Below are positions 11,157 to 22,118 of a DNA stretch of 64,000 nucleotides, one piece after another. The translations under genes and the position numbers were made by a program. The stretch comes from Pogonophryne albipinna (lineage: Eukaryota > Chordata > Actinopteri > Perciformes > Artedidraconidae). Under the pieces are notes generated by a model, which was not told the DNA's origin, made no database searches, and was given only the letters and a program-made list of their open reading frames with translations. The stretch covers positions 8,879,867-8,943,866 of the forward strand of contig CM053246.1 of the NCBI GenBank assembly GCA_028583405.1, written 5' to 3'. Numbering within the stretch: position 1 is the first letter of the stretch; every line of letters begins with the position of its first letter.

Positions 11157-11476
11157 ATATGAACTCTGCAGTGGTTAAAGAATGGTTAATGGAAAATAAC
11201 ACTTTTCGTTGGTATGCAGTGAAATAAAAAACGTTTTTTCTTAGCGGTAGTAATACAAATCAGTCTTCTGAGTCAATTTGCTGGTTTATTTAATAGGTAG
11301 TTGTGTAATAGGTCGGATAATGTGCGTCGAAATCGTGTCGGGATCCTGCTCACCCTGTCAGTGATCTTTTTTCATTAATTGCAGACTAGCTGCGCATTAT
11401 CCCATAAATAATAACTGTTTGTATATTATTAGTGAGTCAAATTCATTCATTAAAGGTGAAACAAAGGTAATGTTGT
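11157..11476. other. Nothing recognised
   Basis: Spacer between the minisatellite and the hAT element. Confidence 0.4.
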
Positions 11477-11819
11477 GTTTACAGTAGGGCTGTCAAGTTA
11501 ACGCAACAAAAAAATTAACGCCACTAACTATTTTAACGCGATTAACGCATGTCTATTTTTTGTCCTCGGCCGCCCCGTAGTTTCAGAGCACATCGAGTTT
11601 AAAATACCATCTACAAGCTCCTGCCGTCCGCTTGCAGCAGACCACACTTCCACGCTCACCGGCAGGCACCGACTGGCTATTGGGAGGACCGGGAGGGTGT
11701 GTGTATGTGTGGCGCGAGCGAGCGAGAGAGAGACCTTACGTGTATTGTTGTTGTTAGCAGCTGGTGCTAGCTAGCAGCGCTAACAGATATAAGGAGCTGT
11801 TTAAATGAAAACAGAGGAG

Positions 11820-11980
11820 CGACATTTCGCCGACAACTGCGCCGAGCACTTGACTTTATGCAGGAAGCCAGACAGTGGAACATTGTACGAACAGTCAGCA
11901 CACTCAGCACGGATAGTGGGCGCAACATGATTGCAGCGTCCAGGCAGCTCCCGTTCGAGCATATGCCTTGAGTTGCACAT
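11820..11980 (+). pseudogene. hAT transposase remnant
   Basis: In one plus frame, 11879-11980 encodes a VSTLSTDSGRNMIAASRQ segment followed by LPFEHMP, a stop, and VAH. This matches the region of hAT/ZBED transposases around the catalytic aspartate and the C-x2-H motif (normally ...HMPC-x-AH). Here the cysteine codon position is a TGA (11969-11971). Only about 35-50 residues of an original protein of roughly 600 survive, so it cannot encode a transposase. Confidence 0.65.
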
Positions 11981-11995
11981 AGCTCCAACGATCCA

Positions 11996-11996
<1 letters not shown>

Positions 11997-12075
<79 letters not shown>
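11997..12075. repeat. (CA)n microsatellite, about 39 units
   Basis: Uninterrupted CA tract inside the hAT element. It makes a spurious Cys-Val frame on the minus strand. Confidence 0.95.
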
Positions 12076-12077
<2 letters not shown>

Positions 12078-12368
12078 TATTGTATGAGAGGTTCCAGGTT
12101 GAATTGAGGCGGATATTTGTAATGTTCAGAGGTTGTTGTGTTTAATATTCATGAGGATATTTGTCATTGTTCAAATGATAATAAACATTAGCATTAAGCA
12201 TATTTGTCCACTCATATGTTGATAAGAGTATTAAAAACTTGAAAAATATTCCTCTCAGGTACATTTAGAACAGATAAAAAATGTGTGATTAATTTGCGAT
12301 TAATCGCGATTAACTATGGACAATCATGCGATTAAATATTTTAATCGACTGACAGCCCTAGTTTACAG

Positions 12369-13340
12369 CTTAATGGTCAAACGTTGTTTTTTTAAATTCA
12401 GATTAAATGTCAAGTGATGTTAATTTTCTTTACTTTCTGGGTGACAGCTTCACCGTCCCATGTTGGCCTTAATTTGTATTCAAATCATTTTAACAAAGTT
12501 CAAATTACTTAACTAGTATCAGATACATTTTAAGTGTCCCATAACTGTATAAATACACCTTTTTATATAAAACTGTTCTATGAACATTGTAAGAGAACCC
12601 TTTTCATACCGACCATGAAATGTTTGAGTTTAGTTAAGTGGATCAGAGTGGTTAAAAAGCAGTCTCTGGCTTGTTTTCAAAGATGAACACACCTGTTGGC
12701 TCTCACACTAAGCAATTCCCATTTCCTTGTATCACTATGGCAACAGGCAGTGACAGGAAAGGAAGGTGATGGTGAGTGTCCTTATCAACTAAGTGAGTTA
12801 TAACAGCAGGCAGCTACACCATCTGCAGCACTCTCCAATTACATAACGTTTACCACACTTACCACACATTGGGATGCAGTCAAGATGCGTAGGAAAACCA
12901 CTGAAGCACATCCATGACAAACTCTTCGGCAGTCGGATTGTTTGTGAAGTCTTTAGATCGCAGTTGACTTTGCGCTAATCTCTACCAAGTACCAGTACAG
13001 AAACAGGCATGTTTTTTAACTTTTTCACATTTGTTTTTGCAGGCCAATTTGATTTCTCTATGTGTTGGGATTTGAATGGCTCTGTTCTTTACAAGAAATA
13101 TATAATTTCTGAACGGTTTCATGTTTGTTTTTTACAGTCCGAATTCTAATAAGTGATTTGTTTGTGTATTCTCCGACTGTAAACGTATTTTCACGCTCTC
13201 ATGAGCAGCAACTAAATCTCAGCGGTGGTTGAGTTTAAAGACTTGATCAACTACTTACACTTGCTACTTACACTTGCTTTGTTCAGCTCTCCAAAGATAT
13301 GTTTTGCTCCTTTTTGGAGTTATCCATGATGAGTCTACCA
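12369..13340. other. Nothing recognised
   Basis: No supported gene, RNA or repeat. Confidence 0.45.
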
Positions 13341-13567
13341 GGAACGGGGGTCGGAAACTCAAGATTAGTGTAGACATAGTAGGATGTAATGCATTTTAGT
13401 TGATGACATTTTCAAACTTGTATTTAAGTATAACAGTCTCACCTTGAAATCAAGATGAGACATGTTCCTTTTGAAATATTGTATTGTCCACTGTGAAAAA
13501 AAAAGAAAAGAAAAAAAGATTAGCCGCTGACGTGCTGTGTAGAGTCAAAGGTTGCAGACCCCAGTTC
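13341..13567. mobile_element. Possible short hAT-type MITE
   Basis: GGGGGTCGGAAACTC near the left and GGTTGCAGACCCC near the right form an imperfect inverted pair reminiscent of Charlie/hAT ends. Target duplication is not convincing, so this is tentative. Confidence 0.3.
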
Positions 13568-15207
13568 TAGGAAAAATGCATATTGTTACTAATAGAGAGA
13601 GAACACAAATACATGCATTCATCTCTACAGTAAATGGTTGTATTTCTGTTCACCCATACAAATGCAGCGGCCATCAAATGACTTACTAAATTTGACTTAT
13701 TATCATTGGGACATGTTATCTCCACTGCTTGTGTGTCTTTCTGATTGTTCGAATCATCCAGTTAAAACTTGGTGAACTCTTTTGTAGTGTCTCTCTTAGC
13801 TTTTTAAATACTCTTCTCAATTGCTTTGCTTTAAGTTTAACATTGTTAACGTCAGAGAGGAAGCAATCATTTACTCCTGCCATTTGAGTAGCTTTGTTTT
13901 GTTGTGGTTGTGTTTAATTGGATGTGATTGTTTTCGTGCACTGATGTGTATACTTTACAACTTATTTGCTTTTCTGTGAAGTACAATGTGACTTCTGTGG
14001 ATTGTGCAATTTAAATAAAGTTTTGCTTTGCCTGTGCTTCTCTGTAATGGGCCATTTGCATTTTGGTGCAATGGTATCAGTGTGTATCTGCTATATCCCT
14101 TTTAGCTGTCTGTGAAGTATAGTTTGTGTACTTTATGTAAGCAAAACTACACAGCTGTGATCAACCAATCAGCCTTTGCAACTTGCAGTTACCAATAACG
14201 TACGTTTGCATAGTAATGCATGTCTGCAGAAGCATTTTTCAAACCTTTATTTATCCAGCATAATGTGAACTTTGTATTGAGCGCCAGGTTGACCTTCCAT
14301 ATTTTGGGCCTGTCAAACAAATGTATAAACCCGCACCAGGACTGTCACTTTGATTTGAACATTGAACTGTGGCCCAACATGGGGACATAAATTATATTTC
14401 TAATTCAATGTTGACTAAATGGGGAATGAGTCCACTGGTTGCAAGAAGAAGTCAAATTGAAAGGAATTCTATGAGAAAATATGCAGACCTGTGGTTTATT
14501 GTCTAAGTAAACGTTTTCCTGATGAATGTATGTTCTCAATTACTGGTTTTAAGACTTCTTTATTACAGCATGCTCGTTATCTAAATTAAGGTCCCATCTA
14601 GAGTAAAATAAAACAATAAAACAGCATATGCTTTTAGGGCAAGGCTACCTTGTGACTGAAAGGTTGGGACCAGACCCTGGGTGTTCTCTGTGTTTTAGTC
14701 TTACAACCTCACCCTTTCATAGTGTTTTTACTTTATGGTAGTTACTGCAACATTATCATGGCTTAAATAATGGATTTTTCTGCTTCCTGTTGTACTTTTT
14801 TCAACAATCTCATATCACCACTCAGAAAAGTGGTGATATGAGAAATCCATGGCCAAAACGCAAGGTTTTAAAATCAAAGTATACATACCAATAGGTATGT
14901 CATAGCGACTACACTGGATCACAAAAACAATTGCAAAAAGTTAAGGCTGTTAGTTACAATACAATAACAGCCTTTTAGCTTGTCCCTCCAAGGACTGGCC
15001 TTCACACACTGTGCTTGATTACAGTTTTCGTCCTTCCAATAAGTAACTGGAGGGTGGTTAACTCACGTCATACCTATAGCAAAGCACTCAGAACCAGCCT
15101 GCACAGAGCAACAGTCGGCAGGAATAACTCCAAAGGGTGAGGGTGTGCAGGACCTTTTTAAGAAAACACACAAATCTTTGGATTATTGCTGAAATGCCAG
15201 CACAAGA
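13568..15207. other. Nothing recognised apart from one hairpin
   Basis: No coding resemblance. A perfect hairpin at 14809-14842 is listed separately. Confidence 0.45.
14809..14842. repeat. Perfect 14-bp stem hairpin, 6-nt loop
   Basis: CTCATATCACCACT pairs with AGTGGTGATATGAG around a CAGAAA loop. It is not followed by any gene, so there is no reason to call it a terminator. Confidence 0.9.
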
Positions 15208-17640
15208 TCATTTCCATCCATCCATCCGTCCATCCATCTTCTCCCGCTTATCCGTGATCGGGTCGCGGGGGTAGCAGTTCCAGCAGAGAGCCCCAAACTT
15301 TCTTTTCCCTGGCCACATCAACCAGCTCTGACTGGGGGATCCCAAGGCCAGAGAAGAGATATAATCCCTCCACCTGGTCCAAGGTCTACCCCTTGGTCTC
15401 TTCCCAGCTGGACGTGCCTGGAACACCTCCCTAGGGAGGCGCCCAGGTGGCATCCTTACTAGGTGCCCGAACCACCTCAAAAGGCTCCTTTCGACGCGAA
15501 GGAGGAGCGGTTCAACTCCGAGTCCCTCCCGGATGACTGAACTTCTCACCTTATCCCTAAGGGAGACGCCAGCCACCCTGCGGAGAAAACCCATCTTGGC
15601 CGCTTGTATCCGCGATCTCGTTCTTTCGGTCATGACCCATCCTTCATGACCATAGGTGAGGGTAGGAACGAAAATGGCCCGGTAGACAGAGAGCTTTGCC
15701 TTCTGGCTCAGCTCTCTTTTCGTCACAACGGTGCGGTAAAGCGACTGCAGTACCGCTCCCGCTGCTCCGATTCTCCGGCCTATCTCCCGCTCCATTGTTC
15801 CCTCACTTGAGAACAAGACCCCGAGATACTTGAACTCCTTCACTTGGGGTAAGGACTCATTCCCTACTTGGAGTGGACAGTCCATCGGTTTCCTGCTGAG
15901 AACCATGGCCTCAGATTTGGAGGCCCTGAGTAGAGACCCCCTCACCCCATACTCCCGCAGCACCTCCCACAGTAACTCCCTGGGAACTCGGTCATACGCC
16001 TTCTCCAAGTCTACAAAACACATGTAGACCGGATAAGCGTACTCCCAGGCCCCCTCCAGGATCCTTGAGAAAGTAAAAAGCTGATCCGTCGTTCCACGAC
16101 AAGGACGGAATCCGCATTGTTTCTCCTCAATCTGAGGTTCGACAATCGGCCTGACCGTCCTTTCGAGTACCTTAGAGTAAACTTTCCCGGGGAGGCTGAG
16201 TAGTGTGATGCCTCTGTAATTGGCACACACCCTCTGATCCCCCTTTTTGAAAAGGGGAACCACCACCCCGGTCTGCCACTCCTTCGGTACTGTTTCCGAC
16301 TTCCACGCAACATTGATGAGACGTGTCAACCATGACAGTCCCTCAACACCCAGAGCCTTCAGCATTTCTGGGCGGATCTCATCCACCCCCGGGGCTTTGC
16401 CACTGTGGAGTTGTTTGACGACCTCAGTGACCTCCCCCCGGGAGATTGGTGTTGATCCCCCGTCATACTCCAGCTCTGCCTCTAACATAGAGGGCGGAGT
16501 TGTCGGGTTCAGGAGTTCCTCAAAGTGTTCCTTCCAACGCCCTAACACTCCATCAGTTGAGGTCAACAACGTCCCATCCTTACTGTACACAGCTTGGATG
16601 GTTCCCTGCTTCCCCCTCCTGAGGTGTCGGACAGTTTTCCAGAACAACTTTGGTGCCGCCCGAAAGTCCTTTTCCATGTCTTCTCCGAACTTCTCCCACA
16701 CCCGCTGCTTTGCCTCGGCCACGGCTGAGGCTGCTGCCCTTTGGGCCTGTCGGTACCTTGCAACTGCCTCAGGAATCCCCCGGGATAACAAATCCCTGAA
16801 GGCCTCCTTCTTCAGTCGGACGGCTTCCCTGACCACCGGTGTCCACCAGGAGGTTCGAGGGTTACCGCCCCTTGAGGCACCTAAGACCTTGAGACCACAG
16901 CTCCCCGCCGCGGCTTCGGCAATAGAGGCAATAGAGGCTTTGAACACCGACCACTCTCGTTCAATGTCCCCAACCTCCACAGGAATGCCTGAAAAGCTCC
17001 GCCGGAGGTGTAAGTTGAAGGCGTCCTGAACTTGGACCTCCTCCAGACGTTCCCAGTTCACCCGAACTACACGTTTGGACTCACCAGGTCTATCCAGAGG
17101 CTTCCCCCGCCACTCGACCCAACTCACCACCAGATGGTGATCAGTTGACAACTCCGCTCCTCTCTTTACCCGAGTGTCCAAAACATACGGCCTCAGGTCC
17201 GATGATACGATAACGAAATCGATCATGGACCTTCTGCCGAGGGTGCTCTGGTACCACGTACACGTATGAGCATCCTTATGTTCGAACATGGTGTTTGTTA
17301 TGGCCAATCCATGACTAGCACAGAAGTCCAGTAACAAACCACCACTCCGGTTCAGATCAGGGGGGCCGTTCCTCCCAATCACGCCCCTCCAAGTGTCTCC
17401 ATCATTGCCCACATGTGCGTTGAAGTCTCCCAGCAAGATTAAAGAGTCCCCTTCAGGAGCCCCATACATGACTCTTTCCAGGGTCTCCAAGAAGGCCGTA
17501 TACTCTGAACTGCTGTTTGGTGCATAAGCACACACAACAGTCAGAGTTTTCCCCCCCATAACCCGCAGGCGTAGGGAGGCGACCCTCTCGTCCACTGGGG
17601 TAAACTCCAACAACGAAGCACCCAACCGGGGACTTGTGAG
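15208..17640 (-). pseudogene. RTE endonuclease/reverse transcriptase with active site deleted
   Basis: About 805 codons stay open. Residues about 1-170 are the C-terminal two thirds of an AP endonuclease ([34 protein letters not shown]). Residues about 340-567 are the front of the reverse transcriptase ([49 protein letters not shown], and motif [14 protein letters not shown]). At residue about 567 (near 15922) GVRGSLLRA joins directly to [11 protein letters not shown]. The segment that should lie between, with the GLRQGCPLSP-type motif B and the Asp-Asp catalytic pair, is missing; the loss kept the frame. The thumb and C-terminal region ([46 protein letters not shown]) follow. The last residues are read from the 3' tail. 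It cannot reverse transcribe. Confidence 0.9.
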
Positions 17641-17641
17641 T

Positions 17642-18103
17642 TGTTAGAAATTAAAATCAATGTTTAATAGCATAATGTAGCTTAAACATACGGTCAGTTT
17701 AAATGCTATTTTATTCTGGAAAAAAAAGTTCTCAATACCAAGCTTTTATTCTGAAAATCCTTCATGACGACATCCGGGACTACCGTCCATTAGTATCATT
17801 AAAGTGGCTATTGACGCCGTTAACATGTATTACATATAAAGTTATGAAAGAGATAAGGAGGAGAAAATGCATGTGGAAGTAAGCAATGAATGTAAAATGT
17901 CGAAATCATCTGTTTAACGCGATATCGGACACAGGAGAAGGAGGGGGGGAAGTCCCCTACGTCACTACAGCTCACAGAGAGGAGGAGCGAACAGCCAGCA
18001 AGCGGGAAAGACGAAGGCTTGTGAGGTCTCTTCTGCACGGCCAGCACAGGGAGAGGAAGCTGCAGCCTTTCTCTCCTGACTGAACAATATTCTGTTTGTA
18101 ACA
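17642..18103 (-). mobile_element. LTR-like insertion inside the RTE LINE
   Basis: The inserted 462 bp begins TGTTACAAACAG and ends TTTCTAACA on the minus strand, so it has the TG...CA and short inverted ends of an LTR. It also has AATAAA signals in CAGAATAAAAGC and CCAGAATAAAATAG. It separates two parts of the endonuclease reading. No clean target duplication was found and a few codons of the LINE are lost at the junction. A solo LTR is the best guess; family unassigned. Confidence 0.45.
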
Positions 18104-18735
18104 TAACCGCGCCTTGAGCAACTCCGGAGAAGAATATAGTCCAACCCCTATCCAGAAGTAAGGTTCCAGAGCCGACGCTGTGCGTAGAGGTGAGCCCAAC
18201 CAGATCCATCTGGTAACGCTCCACCTCCCGCACAAGCTCCGGCTCCTTCCCCCCCCAGAGAGGTGACGTTCTACGTCCCCAAAGCCAGCTTCTGTCGCCC
18301 GGGTCTGGTCCGTCGAGACCCTCTACTTTCACTGCCACCCTTCTGGCAGCGCACCCGACCCCATCGCTGTTTCCCGTAGGTGGTGGGCCCACGGGACGGA
18401 GAAGCGGAGGTGTTGCCCACGTTGCCTTTTCGGGCTGTGCCCGGCCAGGCTCCGTGGCAAGCCCGGCCACCAGACGCTCGCCGACGAGTCCTCCTTCTGG
18501 GCCTGGCTCCAGAAGGGGACCCCGGGCTTCCTCCGGGCCGGGTATCCTCACTTCCTGTGTCGTCTTTCATGAGGTATTTTGAACCAATCTTAGTCTGGCC
18601 CCTTGCCTGAGACCAATTTACCATGGAAGACCCTACCAGGAACACAAGGTTCCAGACAACACAGTCCCCAGGTTCATCAGGACACACAAACCTCTCTACC
18701 ACGGTAAGGTGCTGGTTCTTCAGAGAGGACAAGAT
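18104..18735 (-). pseudogene. 5' part of the RTE LINE (leader and endonuclease N-terminus)
   Basis: Minus-strand codons at 18110-18255 encode GKEPELVREVERYQMDLVGL and then TSTHSVGSGTLLLDRGW and FFSGVAQGA, the N-terminal endonuclease segment that should precede the 17640-15208 frame. Further upstream (to about 18735) is a GC-rich leader coding for Pro/Gly/Arg-rich sequence (GPEEARGPLLEPGPEGGLVGER) and then a segment containing the CTGGTTCTTCAGAGAGG end. Interrupted downstream by the LTR-like insertion. Confidence 0.7.
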
Positions 18736-20204
18736 CATTTCAGTATGAAATATAAAAAAACTAATATTTAACTGTGAAAGCTCCATGTCCTTAAGATAGA
18801 AAGGCACAGCCAGAGAAGAGCAGAGCAAGGGGGAAAAGATATTGTGAAATTACAGAGGCTCAGAGAAAAAGCATATCGAATTGGACTGTCAATTTGTTGA
18901 CATTAACCAGGTAATACTAGAGAGCATCCCTCATTCCAGCATTGTTCGGGAGAAAGCCATGGTCCCTGGCTCCGTTCTCTGCCATAATCAATGCAATACT
19001 TTGTGTGGGAGATGCGACATTGTCTGCTTGAGGCGCTGAAACCCAGCCTGCGTCTCCTCTCCTGCTATGCTTCACGGGCTCATGCTGCGCTGCTTCTCAG
19101 CCTGGCTTTTCAGCATCAAAATCCCATCATTTCTACTCCTAATCCTCATTCACTCTGCAACTGCTGTTCTTTCCCAAAAAAAAAGGCAAAGAATCAGCAG
19201 CAGCCATCTTTCCTACCCTCTAACCACGGCCGTGATTATTGCGAATCAGTTTCAAAGGGTTATGCACTAATGCCATTTATCAAAGTACTGAATTAGATGT
19301 GCAGATGAGTCATTCGAAGTGGTGCGTGCAGAAGCAGAAAAGCTAAAAAAGCAAAGCAACAGAGGAATATATAACATCCTATTTTCCTTTTACTGTTTTT
19401 TTAAAGACAAAAGGTATTTTTTGTGCAGTTGAGTAACAACAGCTGCAAGCATAAAGGCGTGAAAACTCCACTTACAAGCTTTTCTTATCACACTCTGCTT
19501 TACCTTCCCACTATCCTCAGATCTGAATCGGCTCTCCAGAATTTAGCATTACTTTATGGTCCTGTAAGAGCCTTAATCCTACCCTGTTCTCTACTCTGAT
19601 CGTTTTTCTTTGTCTTTTATCTCTCCCTACCCTTTCTTCTTTGATTATCTGCTCTCTTTCCCTTGTCTGCGCTGCTTTAAATAGCTACTCATGTCCTCTA
19701 TTTTTGTATCTTCGCTATATGTATGTAGAGAGGTGTATGTTTCCTTTGACCTGGTTGGAACAAGGCAGAGTATACAGCCTAGGAGTAGCAAAGCAATTTA
19801 TTTATCTCTCTGCCTCGCTTGACCCCTTTTTGTGGAAAGCAGATTGGCTCTAAAAACTGTCTTTTTAAGGGCAAATCCAGGGTCTCGTTTTGTGCACGGG
19901 TAAATCTGACATTTCCTGCCCATCAATGCCCTGTCGAGGTGTTAGGTTGAGAACCCCCGCTGGTTATTCTCCCAATTGCACAGGCTCTGAGAAATATGGT
20001 TTGGCAGTGGGCTTAGTGCTAACAAGAACAGCAGCCGGTGCATGATCCACATTGAACCCGTGAAAATCCAAAATGGGTCCTTAATTGTCCATGTTCATCC
20101 AGAGGATTAGAAAATGTCAAGTTTAGGTTTTTCTGTCCATATACCAGGCTGCTTGTAACAGAGGTAGCTCATTTTATTTTGTTCATCTACTGTAAGTGTA
20201 TCAT
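18736..20204. other. Nothing firmly recognised
   Basis: No coding exon could be supported. Stretches near 18940-19300 and 19860-20110 have balanced composition and little simple repeat, unlike their surroundings, but nothing identifies them. Confidence 0.4.
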
Positions 20205-20450
20205 TACATTGCATTTAGCTGACATTTTTATTCAAAACAACAAAAGTAGATTCAACCATGAAGAAAACAATCTCAAAAAGCAAAAATCCTGAAAGTACAT
20301 TAGCTTTCAATAAGCCAAACCATTGCGCTACTGCGTTGGCTTCAAATAAGCTATACCCTTTAAAGTGCTATTTAAGGGAGTGAGAATTGCAGTTATATAT
20401 TTTTTTCATTTCTAAGGGGCTGTGGAAATAGGTGGGTTTTCAGTCCGTGA
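20205..20450 (+). repeat. Interspersed repeat with CATTTAGCTGACATTTTTATT head
   Basis: Begins with a variant of the CATTTAGCTGACGCTTTTATCC block that is widespread in fish genomes and ends with AGGTGGGTTTTCAGTCCGTGACGGAA, also typical of that repeat. The family of origin is not known to me. Confidence 0.5.
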
Positions 20451-20566
20451 CGGAAAATATAATACATATTGTATTAATATTAGCCATCAGCATGTATAGT
20501 TAAAAAAAAAGTTTTTAATATCAGCATCACAAAAAAAAATATTGTCAAGTCAATAGATTAGTACAG

Positions 20567-20735
20567 GAACAAGTCTAAAAACCTGGATATTAGTTAGTAT
20601 TTTACAAAATCTGGTTCCCTCTTCTCAAAGGCAGCGTTTTTTTACATGTTTTTTCGTTATATGCCTGATTAAAATCTGTGGTTAACGCAGACTTAAGAGA
20701 TTTTCGTGTTTTGTTCTCCCCAATTCATCTTGCGT
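20567..20735 (+). repeat. Diverged repeat shared with 56802-56965
   Basis: Common blocks in the same order: AAGTCTAAAAACC, TGGTTCCCTC, AACGTTTTTTTA-like, GTGGTTAA, and AAGAGATTTTCGTGTTTTGTTCTCC. About 70 percent similar by eye; non-coding. Confidence 0.55.
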
Positions 20736-21610
20736 GTCTTTATAAACAGTTAGTTCACATACTGTACCTCCACCATCTGACGGAGGTGCCAGTGAATTCT
20801 CCTTCTGCTCGCTGCTCAGTATCTAGTGTGGGACACCAGATGGCAAACCTGAAGGTTGTAGCCCCTCCGTTGTACCTGGATGCATTATTCAGAGCCTATT
20901 TATCACAGGAAAAGTCTCAGCGTTGCCACATTAAACATCCACTGGCTCGTTTGTTTATGCCTTATTTATGCCTTCAAAACACAGAGCAAGGCTGTAGAAT
21001 TAGTGACCTATATTTAACCCTGTGTGAATATCCCTGCAACATTTTATAGTCATTTATTATGTCATTTTGTTATGCTACATACTTCTTAGATGGGAATGCA
21101 TAAAAATGGAGGCCTGTCATCTACCTTTGTACATCGTATATAGCACAACATTCGTGTTTCTTGCATATACTTGTGTGTTTGGTAACATAAGAATACAGTC
21201 AACTAGAAATACACCTTATTGTGGTTACGTTTAATTATCTGCCATCATGGTGATACTGAGGTTCATACAGTAGGGTATCTGATCCAGTGATGTCTGTGAA
21301 CTAGCAGATGTAATTACGTTTGCACCATATTGACTTTTTTCTCCTTTGTCAATCCGCTTGCTCTCTGCTGACGTTCTGTCGAGCAGGAGAGTGATGATTG
21401 TATCAGGGTAAGCCAGGTCCAACCCGGTTTTGATTTGCTTACATGTACACACAAACACGCCTAGCTGCTCGGATGCAGTCAGGGTCAGGATCCGTGTGAT
21501 CAATAGCTCGATAGCCAGCAGGACCTCTGGAGGTCCCGGTTCCATAGTTGGTGAAGAGAGCCACATCCGGCTCGCCAGACATTCTCATCCAGCCCGCACG
21601 ACGGGGGTGA
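20736..21610. other. Nothing recognised
   Basis: Frames of about 110-120 codons here have no family resemblance and appear to be chance. Confidence 0.4.
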
Positions 21611-21612
21611 CT

Positions 21613-21645
21613 GTGGCGTTGGCAGAGTGGTTAGTGCGTTCGCCC
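21613..21645 (+). other. tRNA-like A-box block
   Basis: GTGGCGTTGGCAGAGTGG followed by TTAGTGCGTTCGCC resembles the D-arm half of a leucine- or serine-type tRNA, with a pol III A box. No B box follows within the expected distance, so it is at most a SINE fragment. Confidence 0.3.
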
Positions 21646-21693
21646 CCACTCGTTTTTTTTTGTACAACGTCTTGTGAGTAATGTGCAGTACCG

Positions 21694-21933
21694 GAGTCCA
21701 ACAGAGAGGCAGCAGCTGCGGGACAGTAGACTGCGTACTGCGAAACCTTCCCTGCCTTGAAGAAGAAGCGATCCTTCGTTGTGAAGAGTCTGCTTTATAC
21801 GCTCCGCAGCACAGCAGTAGCCCCGCTGCGACAGAGTCCAACAGAGAGGCAGGAGCTGCCGGACAGTAGCCTAGAAGTGATCCTTTGTTAGCGTGAAGAG
21901 TCTGCTAAGCTTTATGCGCTCCGCAGTACCTGA
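21694..21933 (+). repeat. 140-bp tandem duplication
   Basis: GAGTCCAACAGAGAGGCAGC at 21694 recurs at 21834 (GAGTCCAACAGAGAGGCAGG), and both copies continue through GGACAGTAG, GATCCTT, GTGAAGAGTCTGCT and GCTCCGCAG. The second copy is shortened by deletions. Confidence 0.85.
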
Positions 21934-22118
21934 GCGTGCTCCCACTAGCACCACCACCATTTGTGCATGAGAACGAAAGCACACTTTTTCTTCTAAAAAT
22001 ACAGTAAACAAATACAGACTACTGCAATTCTGTTCATTAACGTGCAATTTACAAAATGGCTACTTTGCAATAATCAACTTTATGTGCAATACATTTTCCT
22101 AATATTTCAACATCTTAA

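Larger units (their letters stand above)
11485..12360 (+). mobile_element. Non-autonomous hAT element (TAGGGCTGTC ends)
   Basis: Ends are TAGGGCTGTC and GACAGCCCTA, with subterminal TTAACGC/ATTAATCGCG blocks. A perfect 8-bp duplication GTTTACAG flanks it at 11477-11484 and 12361-12368, the hAT signature. The interior holds a transposase remnant (11879-11980) and a CA microsatellite. Confidence 0.95.
15208..18735 (-). mobile_element. Rex3/RTE-type LINE, split by an LTR-like insertion
   Basis: Minus-strand non-LTR retrotransposon. The 3' end (15208-15240) carries GATG-type short tandem repeats, as described for fish Rex3. It contains an AP-type endonuclease, a reverse transcriptase and a C-terminal region (15208-17640), then an insertion (17642-18103), then the 5' part (18104 to about 18735). 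The 5' limit is judged from where recognisable element sequence fades. Not functional: the reverse transcriptase active site is deleted and the endonuclease is interrupted. Confidence 0.85.

Noticed and set aside
11767..12075. 102-codon minus frame beginning with Cys-Val repeats
   Set aside because: Starts in the CA tract and runs antisense to the hAT transposase remnant.
14809..14842. Hairpin as a transcription terminator
   Set aside because: Bacterial-type terminators do not apply to this eukaryotic DNA and no transcript ends here.
16247..17029. 260-codon plus-strand frame
   Set aside because: Shadow of the RTE frame on the minus strand.
18380..18610. Plus-strand 76-codon frame
   Set aside because: Antisense of the GC-rich RTE leader.
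20678..21049. 123-codon plus frame as a host exon
   Set aside because: Overlaps an interspersed repeat and lacks splice context or recognisable domain.
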